Shown here: positions 1 to 12,741 of the stretch, piece after piece
How the letters are laid out: every line of letters begins with the position of its first letter
Numbering within the stretch: position 1 is the first letter of the stretch
Origin: Engraulis encrasicolus
Taxonomy: Eukaryota; Chordata; Actinopteri; Clupeiformes; Engraulidae
Direction: 5' to 3'
Length of the DNA: 64,000 nucleotides
Assembly (NCBI RefSeq): GCF_034702125.1
Contig: NC_085874.1
Coordinates: 1,440,001-1,504,000 of the forward strand
Notes under the pieces: model-generated
The model's database searches: none
The model's input: only the letters and a program-made list of their open reading frames with translations
Told to the model about the DNA's origin: nothing
Translations under genes and position numbers: made by a program

Positions 1-1151
1 ACTAGTCAAGACTTACTGTAACTACCATAGTAGTAGTATTACACAGTCTTTAGTCATCCATTACGACTTGGCCATTGCCATTCTGGTAACAGCTAATATA
101 ACAAGGAATTTGTCTGAAGAGAATGACTTGCAGCCCTGAACTCCATCAGTAGCGTACGTATCACATCAGCACCTGAAATAGGATGAACAATTTGCATTCA
201 TTCTAAGGAAATTGTATCACAATCTTTTTTCACAACATCATCCTAACTCCCGTCCTCCCTTGTGCTTGTGGCCTTGAGATGATGTCACAAGATGTCATTG
301 GCGACAGAAGTTTAATTCAATATCTCACAAAAGCGCAATTCAAAGGGTTTTTTAAAATGTATTTGCAATCGGGATGTTGAATGGGGAAAAGTCCCCCAAA
401 AATTCTTGTGGCTAGGTTGACAGCGGGGAAACTTTATTGTTTTCTCCATGGAGGCGGGTGACAGCAAAGCGCGAGGCCACAAGCACAGCTCAAGGAGGGG
501 AGTAGGGATAATGAAATGCACACCATGTTTCTTGTTTCTTGCACACCACTACTTTGTACTGTCTCTAGCTGAAGCCTTTTGCTTCGCAAACGTAACTGTG
601 GAAAAACGTGCCTGCGAACACAGGTCGCTTAAATTGCAGTAAGACTAAAGCATATCCGTATGTGACTCTTAAATATCTGTCCATTTTGTGATGGTATTCA
701 TTTAATACTGTCCTTTGCTTACGTATGTCTGTGTCTTTTAGTCATGCTTGTTTACTGCTGTGTTTTGCAGCAATGGGATGCTCTGCACCTGAAAGCAGTA
801 AAACTAATACTGCAAGAGACAGAATGACTCTAGACACACTCGCAGGGGCCCATGGGAAAATGACTCAGACAAATGCTCAAAACAAGCCCAACTAGCACTG
901 ACTGTCCTCCGGGATAAACGGAATACCAGCAAGCAGTGTTGTAAAGTGATCATATGCACACATTTCACACACACACACACCTCAGCATGTGTTCTGCCCA
1001 CTCTTAGTCATGATCTCCGCAGGGTCAAATAGGAATGTCCGCGCTCTAAATGACTGCACTGAGATGATTTATACAACTCTTGCGTTCTGTGTCTGTGCCT
1101 GTAAGCGCACGCACATCTCCCTGTGTTTGTGTCTTTATGTATTTTTCATGT
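1..1151. other. Upstream intron sequence, no exon found
   Basis: A cytosolic scara5 exon must lie before 1338, but no coding-like segment ending in a phase 1 donor was recognised here. A short (CA)n occurs near 966-980. Otherwise I see nothing to annotate. Confidence 0.6.
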
Positions 1152-1334
<183 letters not shown>

Positions 1335-1337
1335 TAG

Positions 1338-1466
1338 CCTGCACCTCGAAGAGAAGAAAAGGAGACAGCTGCTGTGGCCACCTGAACTCCCTGTCTGCCA
1401 TCAAGTATGCCATCGTGTCGCTCTACATCCTGGTCCTTCTCAGCATCCTGGGTCTCTGCATAGCAG
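1338..1466 (+). CDS. scara5: scara5 transmembrane exon (129 bp)
   Basis: The exon starts after tctag (AG at 1336-1337) and ends before gtaagc at 1467. It enters with two bases (cc) of a split codon and leaves with one base (g), so it is symmetric 1-1. It encodes about 42 residues: C-T-S then a basic cluster (KRRK, residues 4-7), two adjacent cysteines (11-12, possible palmitoylation sites by inference), a short HLNSLSAIKY segment, and a hydrophobic helix of about 20-22 residues (IVSLYILVLLSILGLCIA). Basic residues on the N-side of a single helix predict type II topology. The split xCC-TGC fits the Pro-Cys that precedes KRR in human SCARA5 as I recall it. Oddly, the acceptor has no ordinary pyrimidine tract: about 180 bp of (TG)n sits directly upstream. 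The open frame continues into the intron but is not coding there. Confidence 0.9.
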
Positions 1467-1472
1467 GTAAGC

Positions 1473-1905
1473 CAGTGGTTTTCAAAGTGTGGGTCGGGTA
1501 CCTCTGGGGCATTATAAGAATCTATTGCATCCCTATCAACCTTTTTACTTGTATTATCTACGTATATATCCCAGAGCTGTGGTCTACAAGACTACTCGCC
1601 ATCTCTATGTCCATGTGCTGCCTGCTGTTTGGGCATGATACGTATGGCTGATGGTGGATCTACGTTGTTATCATTTGGTCCTTGACGGTCTACGATGTAG
1701 GCCTATACATTTTATTTTGTTTCCTGTTGTGTTTTGTGTGGGTTTTGAGATGCACCAACTCCATCGGGTTGTAAAAGGGGGTACACACAGTATTAAAATA
1801 GTGTGACATGGCCCATATCAAAGGGTTTTGGGTGGTATCTAATGGTATATGGGGGGCCTTGTCATTGTAAAGTATGGGGACCTCTGGGGGAAGCTGATGA
1901 CAATG
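1473..1905. mobile_element. hAT-like fragment beginning 6 bp inside the intron
   Basis: The bases after the donor gtaagc read CAGTGGTTTTCAAAGTGTGG, a hAT-type terminus. A related direct stretch (aaagtatggggacctctgg) occurs near 1870-1888. No matching inverted right end or target duplication was found, so this is a partial or decayed copy and its right limit is approximate. Confidence 0.5.
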
Positions 1906-1978
1906 CTGTGCTGTCCTTATTTCATTCACTGTAATTCAATACAGCTAGCACAGTGCATATTTTATGATTTGTTTGTTT

Positions 1979-2200
1979 GACTCTTCAGACATCCTATCAT
2001 CTATGTGAACATTCTTGCCATTCAAATATTTTGAGCACATACTTTTTAAGCCTGTATATAAGATGTATTTTGCAATGCAATGCAATTCAATGCAATGCCC
2101 AATACAAAAATGTCAATTTCCCAAAATGTAAAATGCATTTTGCAACAACAAAGCTCTTCATTTCCTTCTGGTACAACAGTGAAATCAGCGACCTTCCCGT
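1979..2200. repeat. Dispersed repeat, first copy (second at 62003)
   Basis: The stretch from ttcagacatcctatcatcta through tttgcaacaacaaagct closely matches 62003-62190 in the same orientation. Both copies include AATGCAATGCAA-type runs. The family was not recognised. In the second copy a tRNA-like head follows, which suggests a SINE on the minus strand. Confidence 0.7.
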
Positions 2201-2683
2201 CTCAAGACCAACTGCCATATTAGGACACAGCTGTCCCAGATATTTCGACTGACCTCGAGCCAGATGTTCGAAACCAAAAAATAACAGCAGATTGACATTA
2301 TTAGAGTGATTCTCTAATTCGCCTACACTTTTAAGTCCGTGGATTTTATTTGGCAATTCCACTAACTATTAACTGCATCCAATGATGTTTTGGACATTAG
2401 AAAACATTTATCTTTCATATAATACAGAAAGTGTAGACATAGCATTATTTCCCTCAGCAAGAATGAATATTTAATACTGGTTTTGGGCGTTTTCATGTCG
2501 TCCTGTTTTCCAAATGTCAGATTCAGTCTTCATATTAGCATGTAAAGAAACTTGTTTTGCCAAAGACGATTGCAAATGTTGATTCACAGTAATCATCACA
2601 ATATGACAAAACTGTCAGAAAGACCACTGTCCTTTCCATTATACATGAAATTTGCCACTTTGTGTTTGTCCACGAAAACTGTG

Positions 2684-3783
2684 TTAACGGTGTCACGGTC
2701 TGAAACCTCCTCCATAAATCAGTAATGGTTTGGTCTTAGGCCATACGAATAACATCACGTGATGTCATAACCTCTTTGGCAGGATACGGGAAGACTTTTT
2801 GGTAAATATTGAGCTCCATCCTTCCATAATTTAATCCATTCTTTTTCATGTTCTCATAGCGGGAAAATTGCCTGTCAACGGTGTTATCAACATATTCATA
2901 AGAATCTGAATTAGAAATCACATGTAGAAAAACACAGATAAAGCATACAGATACATGAATTGATTAAGGTGTTGTGGTGGAACTTCTGAGGTCCTCAGTT
3001 AGCACAACACCATAAAAATGGCTGAAATGTCAACGGTGTTACCGTCAATGGTGTTACAATTAAGTATGACAGTCAGGGTTGCCAGATGAGGCTGATGATT
3101 TCCAGCCCAAAAAGTGATCAAAATCCGCCCTAAAAACCCGCCCAATTCTATTGATTTATATGGCAGTGGGAAGGTTTTTCTGATAGATGCCATTTTTACC
3201 CGCACCCGGCCATCCTAAGCAGCCCAATTGGGCGGGAACCAGCCCAATCTGGCAACACTGATGACAGTTGAGGAGGAGTATGTTTTTGCCAATTTATATC
3301 CATATTGACAGACAAACAAACTAAATAATTTGTGTTCTAGGGAGATGGGTTTGTCTGCTCTGTTTTTTCTCCTAAAAAAGTGCCGACTTGTTCCCCTGCA
3401 CTGTTGACCATAACACCGTTGAGTAACACCGTTGACTGTTTTGAAAGTGTTTTTGCGCTATTGATCCCTTATGTGTTGGAAAAATCCTATGAACATACAC
3501 GAGGGATTATCTCTGGAGAAGGAAGTCTTGTGTAAGGAGGGTGACTATATTCAAATCAGACGTTACAGGGATTTATGATGAAAAATGTGTCAGTCTGTAT
3601 CACAGTGAATCATAAAATCCTACTTATGAAGCTCAACAATCACATTTTCTATATCAGTTGCACAGATTAAAGACAACATTACTGCTAAGGGACATAAGCA
3701 CTTTCAAACATATATTGTTTCAACTCTGTAGTATTTTTATATATGTTTGAAATGACATAGTATTTGTCCATAACACTGTTGAC
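2684..3783. repeat. Cluster of a 14-nt motif, GTCAACGGTGTTAC, in inverted halves
   Basis: Near-identical copies of the motif occur at about 2684, 2873, 3029 and 3044 in one orientation, and at about 3410, 3423 and 3770 in the opposite orientation. This looks like binding-site arrays of a decayed DNA element. No terminal repeats were located, so the limits are simply the outermost motifs. A MITE (3074-3260) is inserted in the middle. Confidence 0.65.
3074..3260. mobile_element. hAT-type MITE, CAGKGTTGCCAGAT family, copy 1
   Basis: The termini are CAGGGTTGCCAGAT and ATCTGGCAACACTG. A perfect 8-bp target duplication, atgacagt, lies at 3066-3073 and 3261-3268. The interior contains CCCAATTGGGC-type palindromes and has no coding capacity. 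Related copies are at 12500 and 25273. Confidence 0.9.
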
Positions 3784-4458
3784 AAAATAATTAAGCAAAT
3801 GTTCGCTTTCATTAGAGTATTTATCAAATGATTTAAGATTAAGCTTGGCAATTTGTTTGTTTGGAAACTTAAATATATACACTATGTAAACATCTAGGTC
3901 ATTTAGTTGAAAAAAAATACTGATAATTGACATTTTGCTTTTGCCAAAAGCGTAGGGGAATCGTAGAATCGCTCATTAGTGAAATGTTCTGCTTTTATGG
4001 TGACATGATGGGATGTGCTTATGGTTCCTCACGTTTCAATTGTGTTTGGAGACAGTACAGCGACACAGACACCAGTGAAAACCAATACCAGGCGGCACAC
4101 ACTGCAGAACACAAACAACATGGCATGTGAGCGTTTGTGCAACAGCCCTGGCACTAAAGACGTGGTGCAGGGCAGGCGTTAACTCAGATGTGTGTGGCTG
4201 GCACTAACATCTCCTCCGTTTGAACACGCGGGAGGTGATGAGTTTTGTGTGTGACAAAAGTGTATCCCCTGGCCTCAGCCGGGGAGTCAGGCGAGATTGG
4301 CTTAAGATGTAGAGGCAGGCAGCGCCTGGGTTTGTGGGACTTGAAGCGTGTTGTCTCTCTCCGTCTCCCAGCCTCCATCGCTCCATCCACCCCTCTGTCT
4401 CTCCTTCTCCATGTCTCTCTGTGTGTGTCTGTGTGTGCTTGTGTGGGTGCGTGTGTGT
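3784..4458. other. Unannotated intron sequence
   Basis: AT-rich sequence followed by ordinary mixed sequence. I recognise no gene, element terminus or RNA here. Confidence 0.6.
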
Positions 4459-4549
4459 TTATTCATATTCATATTCATATTCATATTCATATTCATATTC
4501 ATATTCATATCCATATTCATATTCTCTCGCTCGCTCTCTTGCTCTCTCT

Positions 4550-4634
<85 letters not shown>
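4459..4634. repeat. (ATTCAT)n hexamer repeat joined to (CT)n
   Basis: About ten units of a TTCATA hexamer (4459-4524) run directly into a CT tract of about 110 bp (to 4634). Open frames across it are artefacts of the repeat. Confidence 0.95.
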
Positions 4635-4636
<2 letters not shown>

Positions 4637-5284
4637 CCATCTGGCCCAGATTTTCTGCTCTGTCTTGGTTCTGGTCCTGGTCCTGGTCTTGAGCCCTGTT
4701 CAAGGAATGACATCAAGGATCCCGACAGCAGATTGAGAAGAGAGAGGGGAATGGGAAAACGCTTCACTTGCTTCCATATTAAAACATTCAAGCCTACGTC
4801 AGGAACGGCAGAAGGGGAATTTTTAATTCTTTTATTTCTTTCTTTATTTTTTCATTATATAACTTCTTTTTTTCGTGACCCGATGACATACTCCACATTT
4901 TGGTTGTTTTTTTTTTTCTCTGTCAGTCACTTCTCATCCTGACTGTGTGCAGGCTACAAGTGTCTGTCAGAAAAACAGACAGTGAGGGGGAGAGATTTCT
5001 CTGGGGACAAGAGGGATTTCTGAGAAAGCTCTTTGATGGAGAGACTGTCATCTCAATCCCCTACCCTCCAGTCCTTTCCCCCCTTCCCAAGAAACACTGT
5101 GCCGGCATCCAGTCCCAAGTCTCACTTACATGTTAACCTGACCCTGAAGACATCCATATTCCTCCAGTAATGCCCTGTGACAGACAGCTTACTGAAAGGC
5201 CAGAGGATGCTGGTGATGATGCTTGATGGTTATTGATGGTGGGAGTGGAGGACAAAGAAGGAAAAAGGGTGAGGAGAGGGACAA

Positions 5285-6150
<866 letters not shown>

Positions 6151-7984
6151 AAGAGAGCAAGAAAGAGAATGATCTGTATGTGTGGTACGTACGTAGCCTA
6201 CATGTGTTAGTGCTTACACATATGTGTGTTTGTAGAACCCACCCATAACGTGACACAGTTGGGAAGCTGCCAGAGGGTTTGCAGGGCCTTGGAGGCTGCA
6301 CATACGAGGCTGCACATACTGAAGACTCCTATGGGCCTCCACTGGGCCTCGCCTATACAGAGACACACTTTGTGCTTCCTGTGAATGGGAGCCTCAATGA
6401 TAACAAAAGAGCACAGCAAAAACAAGGACATGCTTCAGGAATAGCCTTTTTCCGGACAGGAATACCAAGATCAGTGGTCACTACTTTGGATGAGAGTTGT
6501 TGTCCACTTGATTTTTATACACTACCACTACTGCTACTACTCCAATAACTACAACTAATACCAGAGACGTTAGAATTAAAAGAATCTTTGCTAATACTAC
6601 TACTACTACTACTACTACAGAACTATACCATAGTACTACTATTTACACTTTCAGTATTCATTCTGTAAGAGTTGTCAATAGTATTGAAAATATCTTTATA
6701 AGCATATTGTGTTGACAAATATGATATACGGGCTGAATAGAGAAAACAAATGTCCTATTTCATGGACAGGTGGTGGAACAATGGCTTCAGCGGTCGCAGT
6801 GACTTACTTTTGACTGTCTTCATTTTGCCCCAAACTACTGAGATCCCTGCAACTCCTCAGACTACTGCAACCTCTGACAAAAAGATATTCCAACTGAACA
6901 AAGTAAACTATGCAATCCAAGAAAATTAAACACAAATAAGACTGGGCAAGGGATTACTTTAATAACTAAATAAGATTTCATTTTGAAGGGGTCAATGACG
7001 ATTTGCCACAACCCAAAGCAGCTTTTCTTTTTTTCTCCCACCGTATTATATGTCATAAAGTGAGAGCAGAGAAGGAGCAGGCTTAATGCTCACTTGAGTT
7101 ATCAAAAAAGAAAGTATATGGCCAGCTAAGCTTTCTTTATATTTTATTTTTAATCCTGCTTTTAGTTTCCCACAGACTCTCCTGGGTCTCAAAAGGCAGA
7201 ATAACAGCCGTAGAAAGGATACTAGAGCACTCGATGGCTTTTATAGGCTGTTTAAGAGAGCCAGGAGCAAAGGTCCTGAAATACTATAGAATTTTTAGGA
7301 AATAAAAAGAAACAGAACAGTGCATGCCACCTTGACAGAAAAGGAGACATGCAACTTTATGTTTGCTGCTGGAATTTACATGCAATTTAATGTTTATTTA
7401 GTCAGATGACAAAATGCTGTTTTTGAAATGGTTCTAGTGTCCCGAATGAAGTGTAGCTCATTGCCAGGCTCCGCTGTTGAAATCAGACACCACGGTGAGA
7501 GAATCGCTCTCCGTTTCCTCTCTGCCAACTTTCCAGTGTGAACACGAGCACACCCGACCAACTTTTTAATCCACATTTGTTTTCCATTTCGCGCTCGAGC
7601 TTCAATATTTATGAGGGAGTCAGATGTGACCTAAGATGTGAACAGGGGACGGGAACTGGCCCAAGTGGACACATATCCCACCGCCCAAAAATCCCTCCTT
7701 TCTCAACTTGCACCTGGGCTCTGTGTCCCACTTTTTAAGATAAGGCCCTGGGAGGAGAGCCCATTGGGTCAGCATCGTGTGCTGTGTGTTGGATGTCATT
7801 TTGCACCTCGGCCCCATAGAAGCAGGCTCATCCAAGAAGGATCCTGCTGGAGAGACCCCCGTCCAACGAAAAAAGAGCTTGGAGAGTTTCATGCTGAGCC
7901 AGTTTCTCAGTTAAGCCATATTTTCCTATGCAGTGAGGTCACTGGGCTTTGGATAAAGATGTGCATGAGCATGCATGTGTGTAG
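6151..7984. other. Unannotated intron sequence
   Basis: Short (ACT)n runs occur at about 6520-6545 and 6594-6619. No supported gene or element termini were seen in the remainder. Confidence 0.6.
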
Positions 7985-8103
7985 GGATTGATACAGTAGG
8001 CAGCTGTAGTGAAGGGGTGTAGAGTTGCCTTGCCGAGACTCAAACCCAGACCTTCTGGGGTACTAAACGGGAGCTCTGACTGCTGCACCAAAGAGCCAGG
8101 CTA
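7985..8103 (-). mobile_element. tRNA-derived SINE, minus strand
   Basis: The complement begins near 8103 with a tRNA-like 5' part (TTTGGTGCAGCAGTCAGAGC) and has a B-box-like GGTTTGAGTC at about 8038-8047, followed by an unrelated body. It is too diverged to be a functional tRNA. Confidence 0.6.
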
Positions 8104-8237
8104 GTTGGTGCGACAGTCAGAACCCACCCACAACCCTCGTGATGGTCATTCCATCACAGTAGGCCAGTCAAGTAAGGTAGTGGTGCGCACATCCAAGACA
8201 CAGGTGTAGGACAAAAGGGTCAGACCGTCAGACAACT

Positions 8238-8392
8238 ATGAAAATTAAGTTGAATGTCCGCACACTTGCTCCCGTAATGCTTTTTTTATTCATTCAACCA
8301 AGTGAACGTTTCAAAGCTTGAAAACGTTCACTTGGGGAAAAGAATAAGAATGCAAAATGGGAGCAAGTGTGAGGACATTCAACTTTAATTTC
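8238..8392. repeat. Foldback (palindromic) element
   Basis: The arm at 8240-8280 is the near-complement of 8352-8392 (TTGAATGTCC against GGACATTCAA). An inner pair, ccaagtgaacgttt and aaacgttcacttgg, nests inside. It is about 155 bp and has no coding content. Confidence 0.75.
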
Positions 8393-8406
8393 ACTCCATC
8401 ACAGTT

Positions 8407-9072
<666 letters not shown>

Positions 9073-10291
9073 CCCATGCTGCTTTGCACAATCATTCTGA
9101 TCTAAAAGGCAGCATGGAAACTTTACCTAGAAAACGGACAAGATCGGTGCCTTCAATCAGAGAACGGTGAGGGGTGAAAAGGCAATGATTGCAGTTTGTT
9201 TGAATAGATACAACTGACATGATTGGCTATGGCTGTTCATGCCAAATGATTCACATTTGTAAAGTCCAATTAACAGCCGTCATCATTTGTAAAGCACACG
9301 CCCCCCTACAGGATTTACAGTAGGCAGGTCTCCAGAACTATCTCTCTTGTGATTAGGTCTGGTGATAACCAGACGAGTAAAACACTAGTGTAGCACCCTG
9401 ATTATGAAGTAATGCTTGTTTCACACTCTGTTGTGATGACTGCATGAAGATCTTCACTCGAGTGGCCTGACTTTGCTCAGGGAGAGTGTCATTCTACAGT
9501 GACATCATGGGAGCCAAAGTCCTTGAATCAAGACTGTAGGAGTCTGATGGTTCCCATGATGCCTTGCTCTGGCTGCTGATGCTCCTGCTGATGCTCCTTG
9601 CTGATGCTCCCGCTCACACCCCTCCACAGCTGTCACACAGCTGAATGTTAAATTATGTCCACATCTGTCAGACCAAAAAAAAATCTCAAAAACATACGCA
9701 CACCACCATGTTCGGTCCTCAGCACTTTGGCAACTGAAAGGCGTAACGGAAACCATAGAAAAGATCATAAAAAGGAGTGGTGTCAAGAAAACGAACTACA
9801 GTGGAGAATGAAAGGAGACAAAAGGAGAAAGACAGATGTGCAGGATGGCACACAGCACCAAGAGTGATGGAACAGTTAAGTCTGCACAGTTGCGCTCAAG
9901 TGGTAATATCCTTTCATCACAAGGGGTTGAATGGCATGAAGAAAGCGATTTCAGGTGCTGAAAGTCCACTATTGTTTGATCCAAGTGGTCCAAAACATGT
10001 AATTATGGAAATGGGCAACAAGGAGTATTGGCCCCTCTTTCCTGCCCTCCTCTCCTCTTCTCTCATCACCCTCCACTTGCTCTACTTTAAAGGGAAACTT
10101 GCAGGTTAAACACCAGTAAAGGTAATTTTAAGAATGTCAATACAACAATTTGAATGTCAAAAATAATGGCCGCCTCTTCAAAACGCATATTAGAACTTGC
10201 CGTGGTTAGAGGGAGCATTCTTCTCGGACAATGTAAGCGGAGAAACAGTAGATTCACCAACACCTTTCTTGACCCATTATTTCAACAAATT
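9073..10291. other. Unannotated intron sequence
   Basis: Mixed sequence with some GCTGATGCTCC repeats near 9575-9610. No gene or element ends were recognised. Confidence 0.6.
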
Positions 10292-10852
10292 TGCACCTGT
10301 GTGAAGCTGGCCCCCCCTCCAACCCAAAATGCTGAAATAATACTGCAGATTGTTTGTGGTACGTTTGTGCTGGATTGTGCTGTACACTTTTTCGTTTGTG
10401 CTATTAAGGATTTTGAGTAATTTAAATTCTCAAATACTCATAATACTAATGCATTTTCAATGGGTAGCCCCCCCATCCAAATTTTTCCAAAGTAGTCTCA
10501 ATTGAAGGGAATTTGTTTGTGCTCATTTGTGCTGTGAAAATTAACGCTTCAATGACTTGTTAATTTATTACAACGACAAAACAAGTGATTGAAGAGCGTT
10601 AATTTTTACAGCACAAATGAGCACAAACAAATTCCCTTCGATTGAGACCACTTTGGAAAAATTTGGACGTGGAGGGGGGGCTGCCCATTGAAAATGTGTA
10701 TTATGAGTATTTTAGTATTTAAATTAATCAAAATCCTTAATAGCACTAATGATTTTTTTACAGCACAATCCAGCACAAACGTAGCACAAACAATCTGCAG
10801 TGTTATTTCAGCATTTTGGGTCGGAGGGGGGCCAGCTTCACACAGGTCAAAT
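10292..10852. repeat. ~560-bp near-perfect palindrome with TTTGTGCT motifs
   Basis: The left arm (from tgcacctgtgtgaagctgg) is complementary to the right arm (to ccagcttcacacaggt), centred near 10571. TTTGTGCT or its complement recurs about four times per arm. This is probably a foldback or MITE-type element. The family was not recognised. Confidence 0.85.
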
Positions 10853-12475
10853 ACGCCAGTCTTTAACAGTGGTGGTATCCACCTGATAATCCTTTTTTCG
10901 CACCGCGCTTTGTCAAAAAGGTTTCGGAATTGCTGCTTTTTTTCTTGCGAACATTGTGTCTATGTCAATGGTTCAAAGAGTCCTTCCTCCAAGGCATGCT
11001 GCTCAGATGTAGTTTAGGGAGCCTTCACGCACATTGGCTCGCGGACCTTACAAAAAAAGGGCCCTGCTGGTTCCCAGCGCCCTGCTCATGCAGTCTTTAT
11101 ATACTTTAATGACGTTCGGGACCTCAGTCTCCCTTAGTGTAAACTGAGTGTGTGCATGGAAAAGATGCGCCCACTTCTCAACCGCTTGTGTTTACGAGTG
11201 AAAGTAACGGCTTTGTTTTGGCTGCCTCTGGGTCCCTTTCCTTGCCTTGGTGCGGGTGATATGAAGTCCAGAGTTTCAGGAGAGGTAGGGAGACGGGCCA
11301 TTGTTCAAACATTACCAAGTATGGGGATTTAGTTTGGTGGCGCACCGGTTTGTTTATGAGTAAGATGACACGTCCATGTAGACCTGACCTTTTGGTGTGG
11401 CAGGCTGATTCTGCTGATTCTGTGGGGGTTTTTTGCTTTGGAAAGCGCTGTTTGATTTTTGAGGGGAGAGAAAAAAGCACCAAAGGGAAGGAGAACTTTT
11501 TGAATGTTAATATACTGTATAAACCACCACGGTTTACAATCACACTGGGTCTACACAGCCATCCTGTTTACAGTTGATTTGCATTTCAAAAGTATAAAAG
11601 TGTCCCACGTGGAGGACAACATCTCTCTAGCTGGGAGACTTGTAGTTCTTAGCAGCAGCAGGCCTGTGTGAACCTCTTAGGAGGATGGTCCTGTTAGCGA
11701 AGTGCTTTTCCATGTTATTTCCACTCTCTTCTCCTACTTCATATGACTTCATAGACTGTTGGAGGGTGTTAAAAAGTGGGCCAGGGTAATTTTGCATTCA
11801 TGGGTTTTTGTTGTAGCACCAATGCTCTTTCACACTGGTTAATACAAGCAGATAGCCATTTATTTTTGTGATCTGTATTGTACCTATTCATATTTATAAA
11901 TTATAATACATTTCTTATAAAACCTACTGAGTGTCCGGAATGCCTGTCTTCATGACCTCGACTGTTACCATTAAAGCGGACATAACATGCCAAACAACCA
12001 TTCTTTCTTGGATTCTCATTTCTCAACATTTTCCTCATATCAATATTTGAGTTTTTTCCACTGTGATATGTAGCCCTACGTTTATAAAGACATACAGTAC
12101 CGTGTTAAGAAATGTAGACTTGTTTGATTTGTCATGACGGTCATGCAAAACCCTGTATATATTGAAGTTCATTCTTGAAAGCCTCCCTGCAACTTCAAGT
12201 CACATATATAAAGTATATAAACAGAACTCAGCAGGTAAAAGAAACCACACCTACACCTTAATGTCTTAAACTCCTACACACCCATAACTGTCACAGGTTG
12301 GAAACTGTCTCCTCATCAAGAAATATTGAGCAACGGATGACTGAGAATATGTAACAAAAGGTTGTATAAATAGATAGCCTACATTATGCTGTGGAAATGG
12401 TGCGTGTTGCTCAGTAGAGCAGCTCTGCTCATGGAGGACTACTCAGCCCTACAATATGATGATGATGCTGGCCTC
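10853..12475. other. Unannotated intron sequence
   Basis: AT-rich, no supported coding segment and no element termini seen. Confidence 0.55.
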
Positions 12476-12499
12476 TAGCTATGCCATGTTTTCACCGCT

Positions 12500-12717
12500 A
12501 GTGTTGCCAGATTGGGCAGTTTCCTGCCCAATTGGGCTGCTTAGGATGGTCGTCTGCGGGTAAAAACAGGTAAAAAGGCATTTGGTCGTGTTTTTCTGCA
12601 GGTTGATGGCCATAGAAATCAATAGAATTTAGTTCAAATTGGGCGAGATTTAGTGTTTCCAGGTGGGTTTTGAGCATTTTTTGGGCTGGAAATCATCAGT
12701 CTCATCTGGCAACCCTG
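12500..12717. mobile_element. CAGKGTTGCCAGAT-family MITE, copy 2
   Basis: The termini agtgttgccagat and atctggcaaccctg and the inner CCCAATTGGGC match copies 1 and 3. It is flanked by a ~23-bp direct repeat, tagctatgccatgttttcac, at 12476 and 12718. That is much longer than the 8 bp seen for copy 1. Confidence 0.85.
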
Positions 12718-12741
12718 TAGCTATGCCATGTTTTCACTGCA

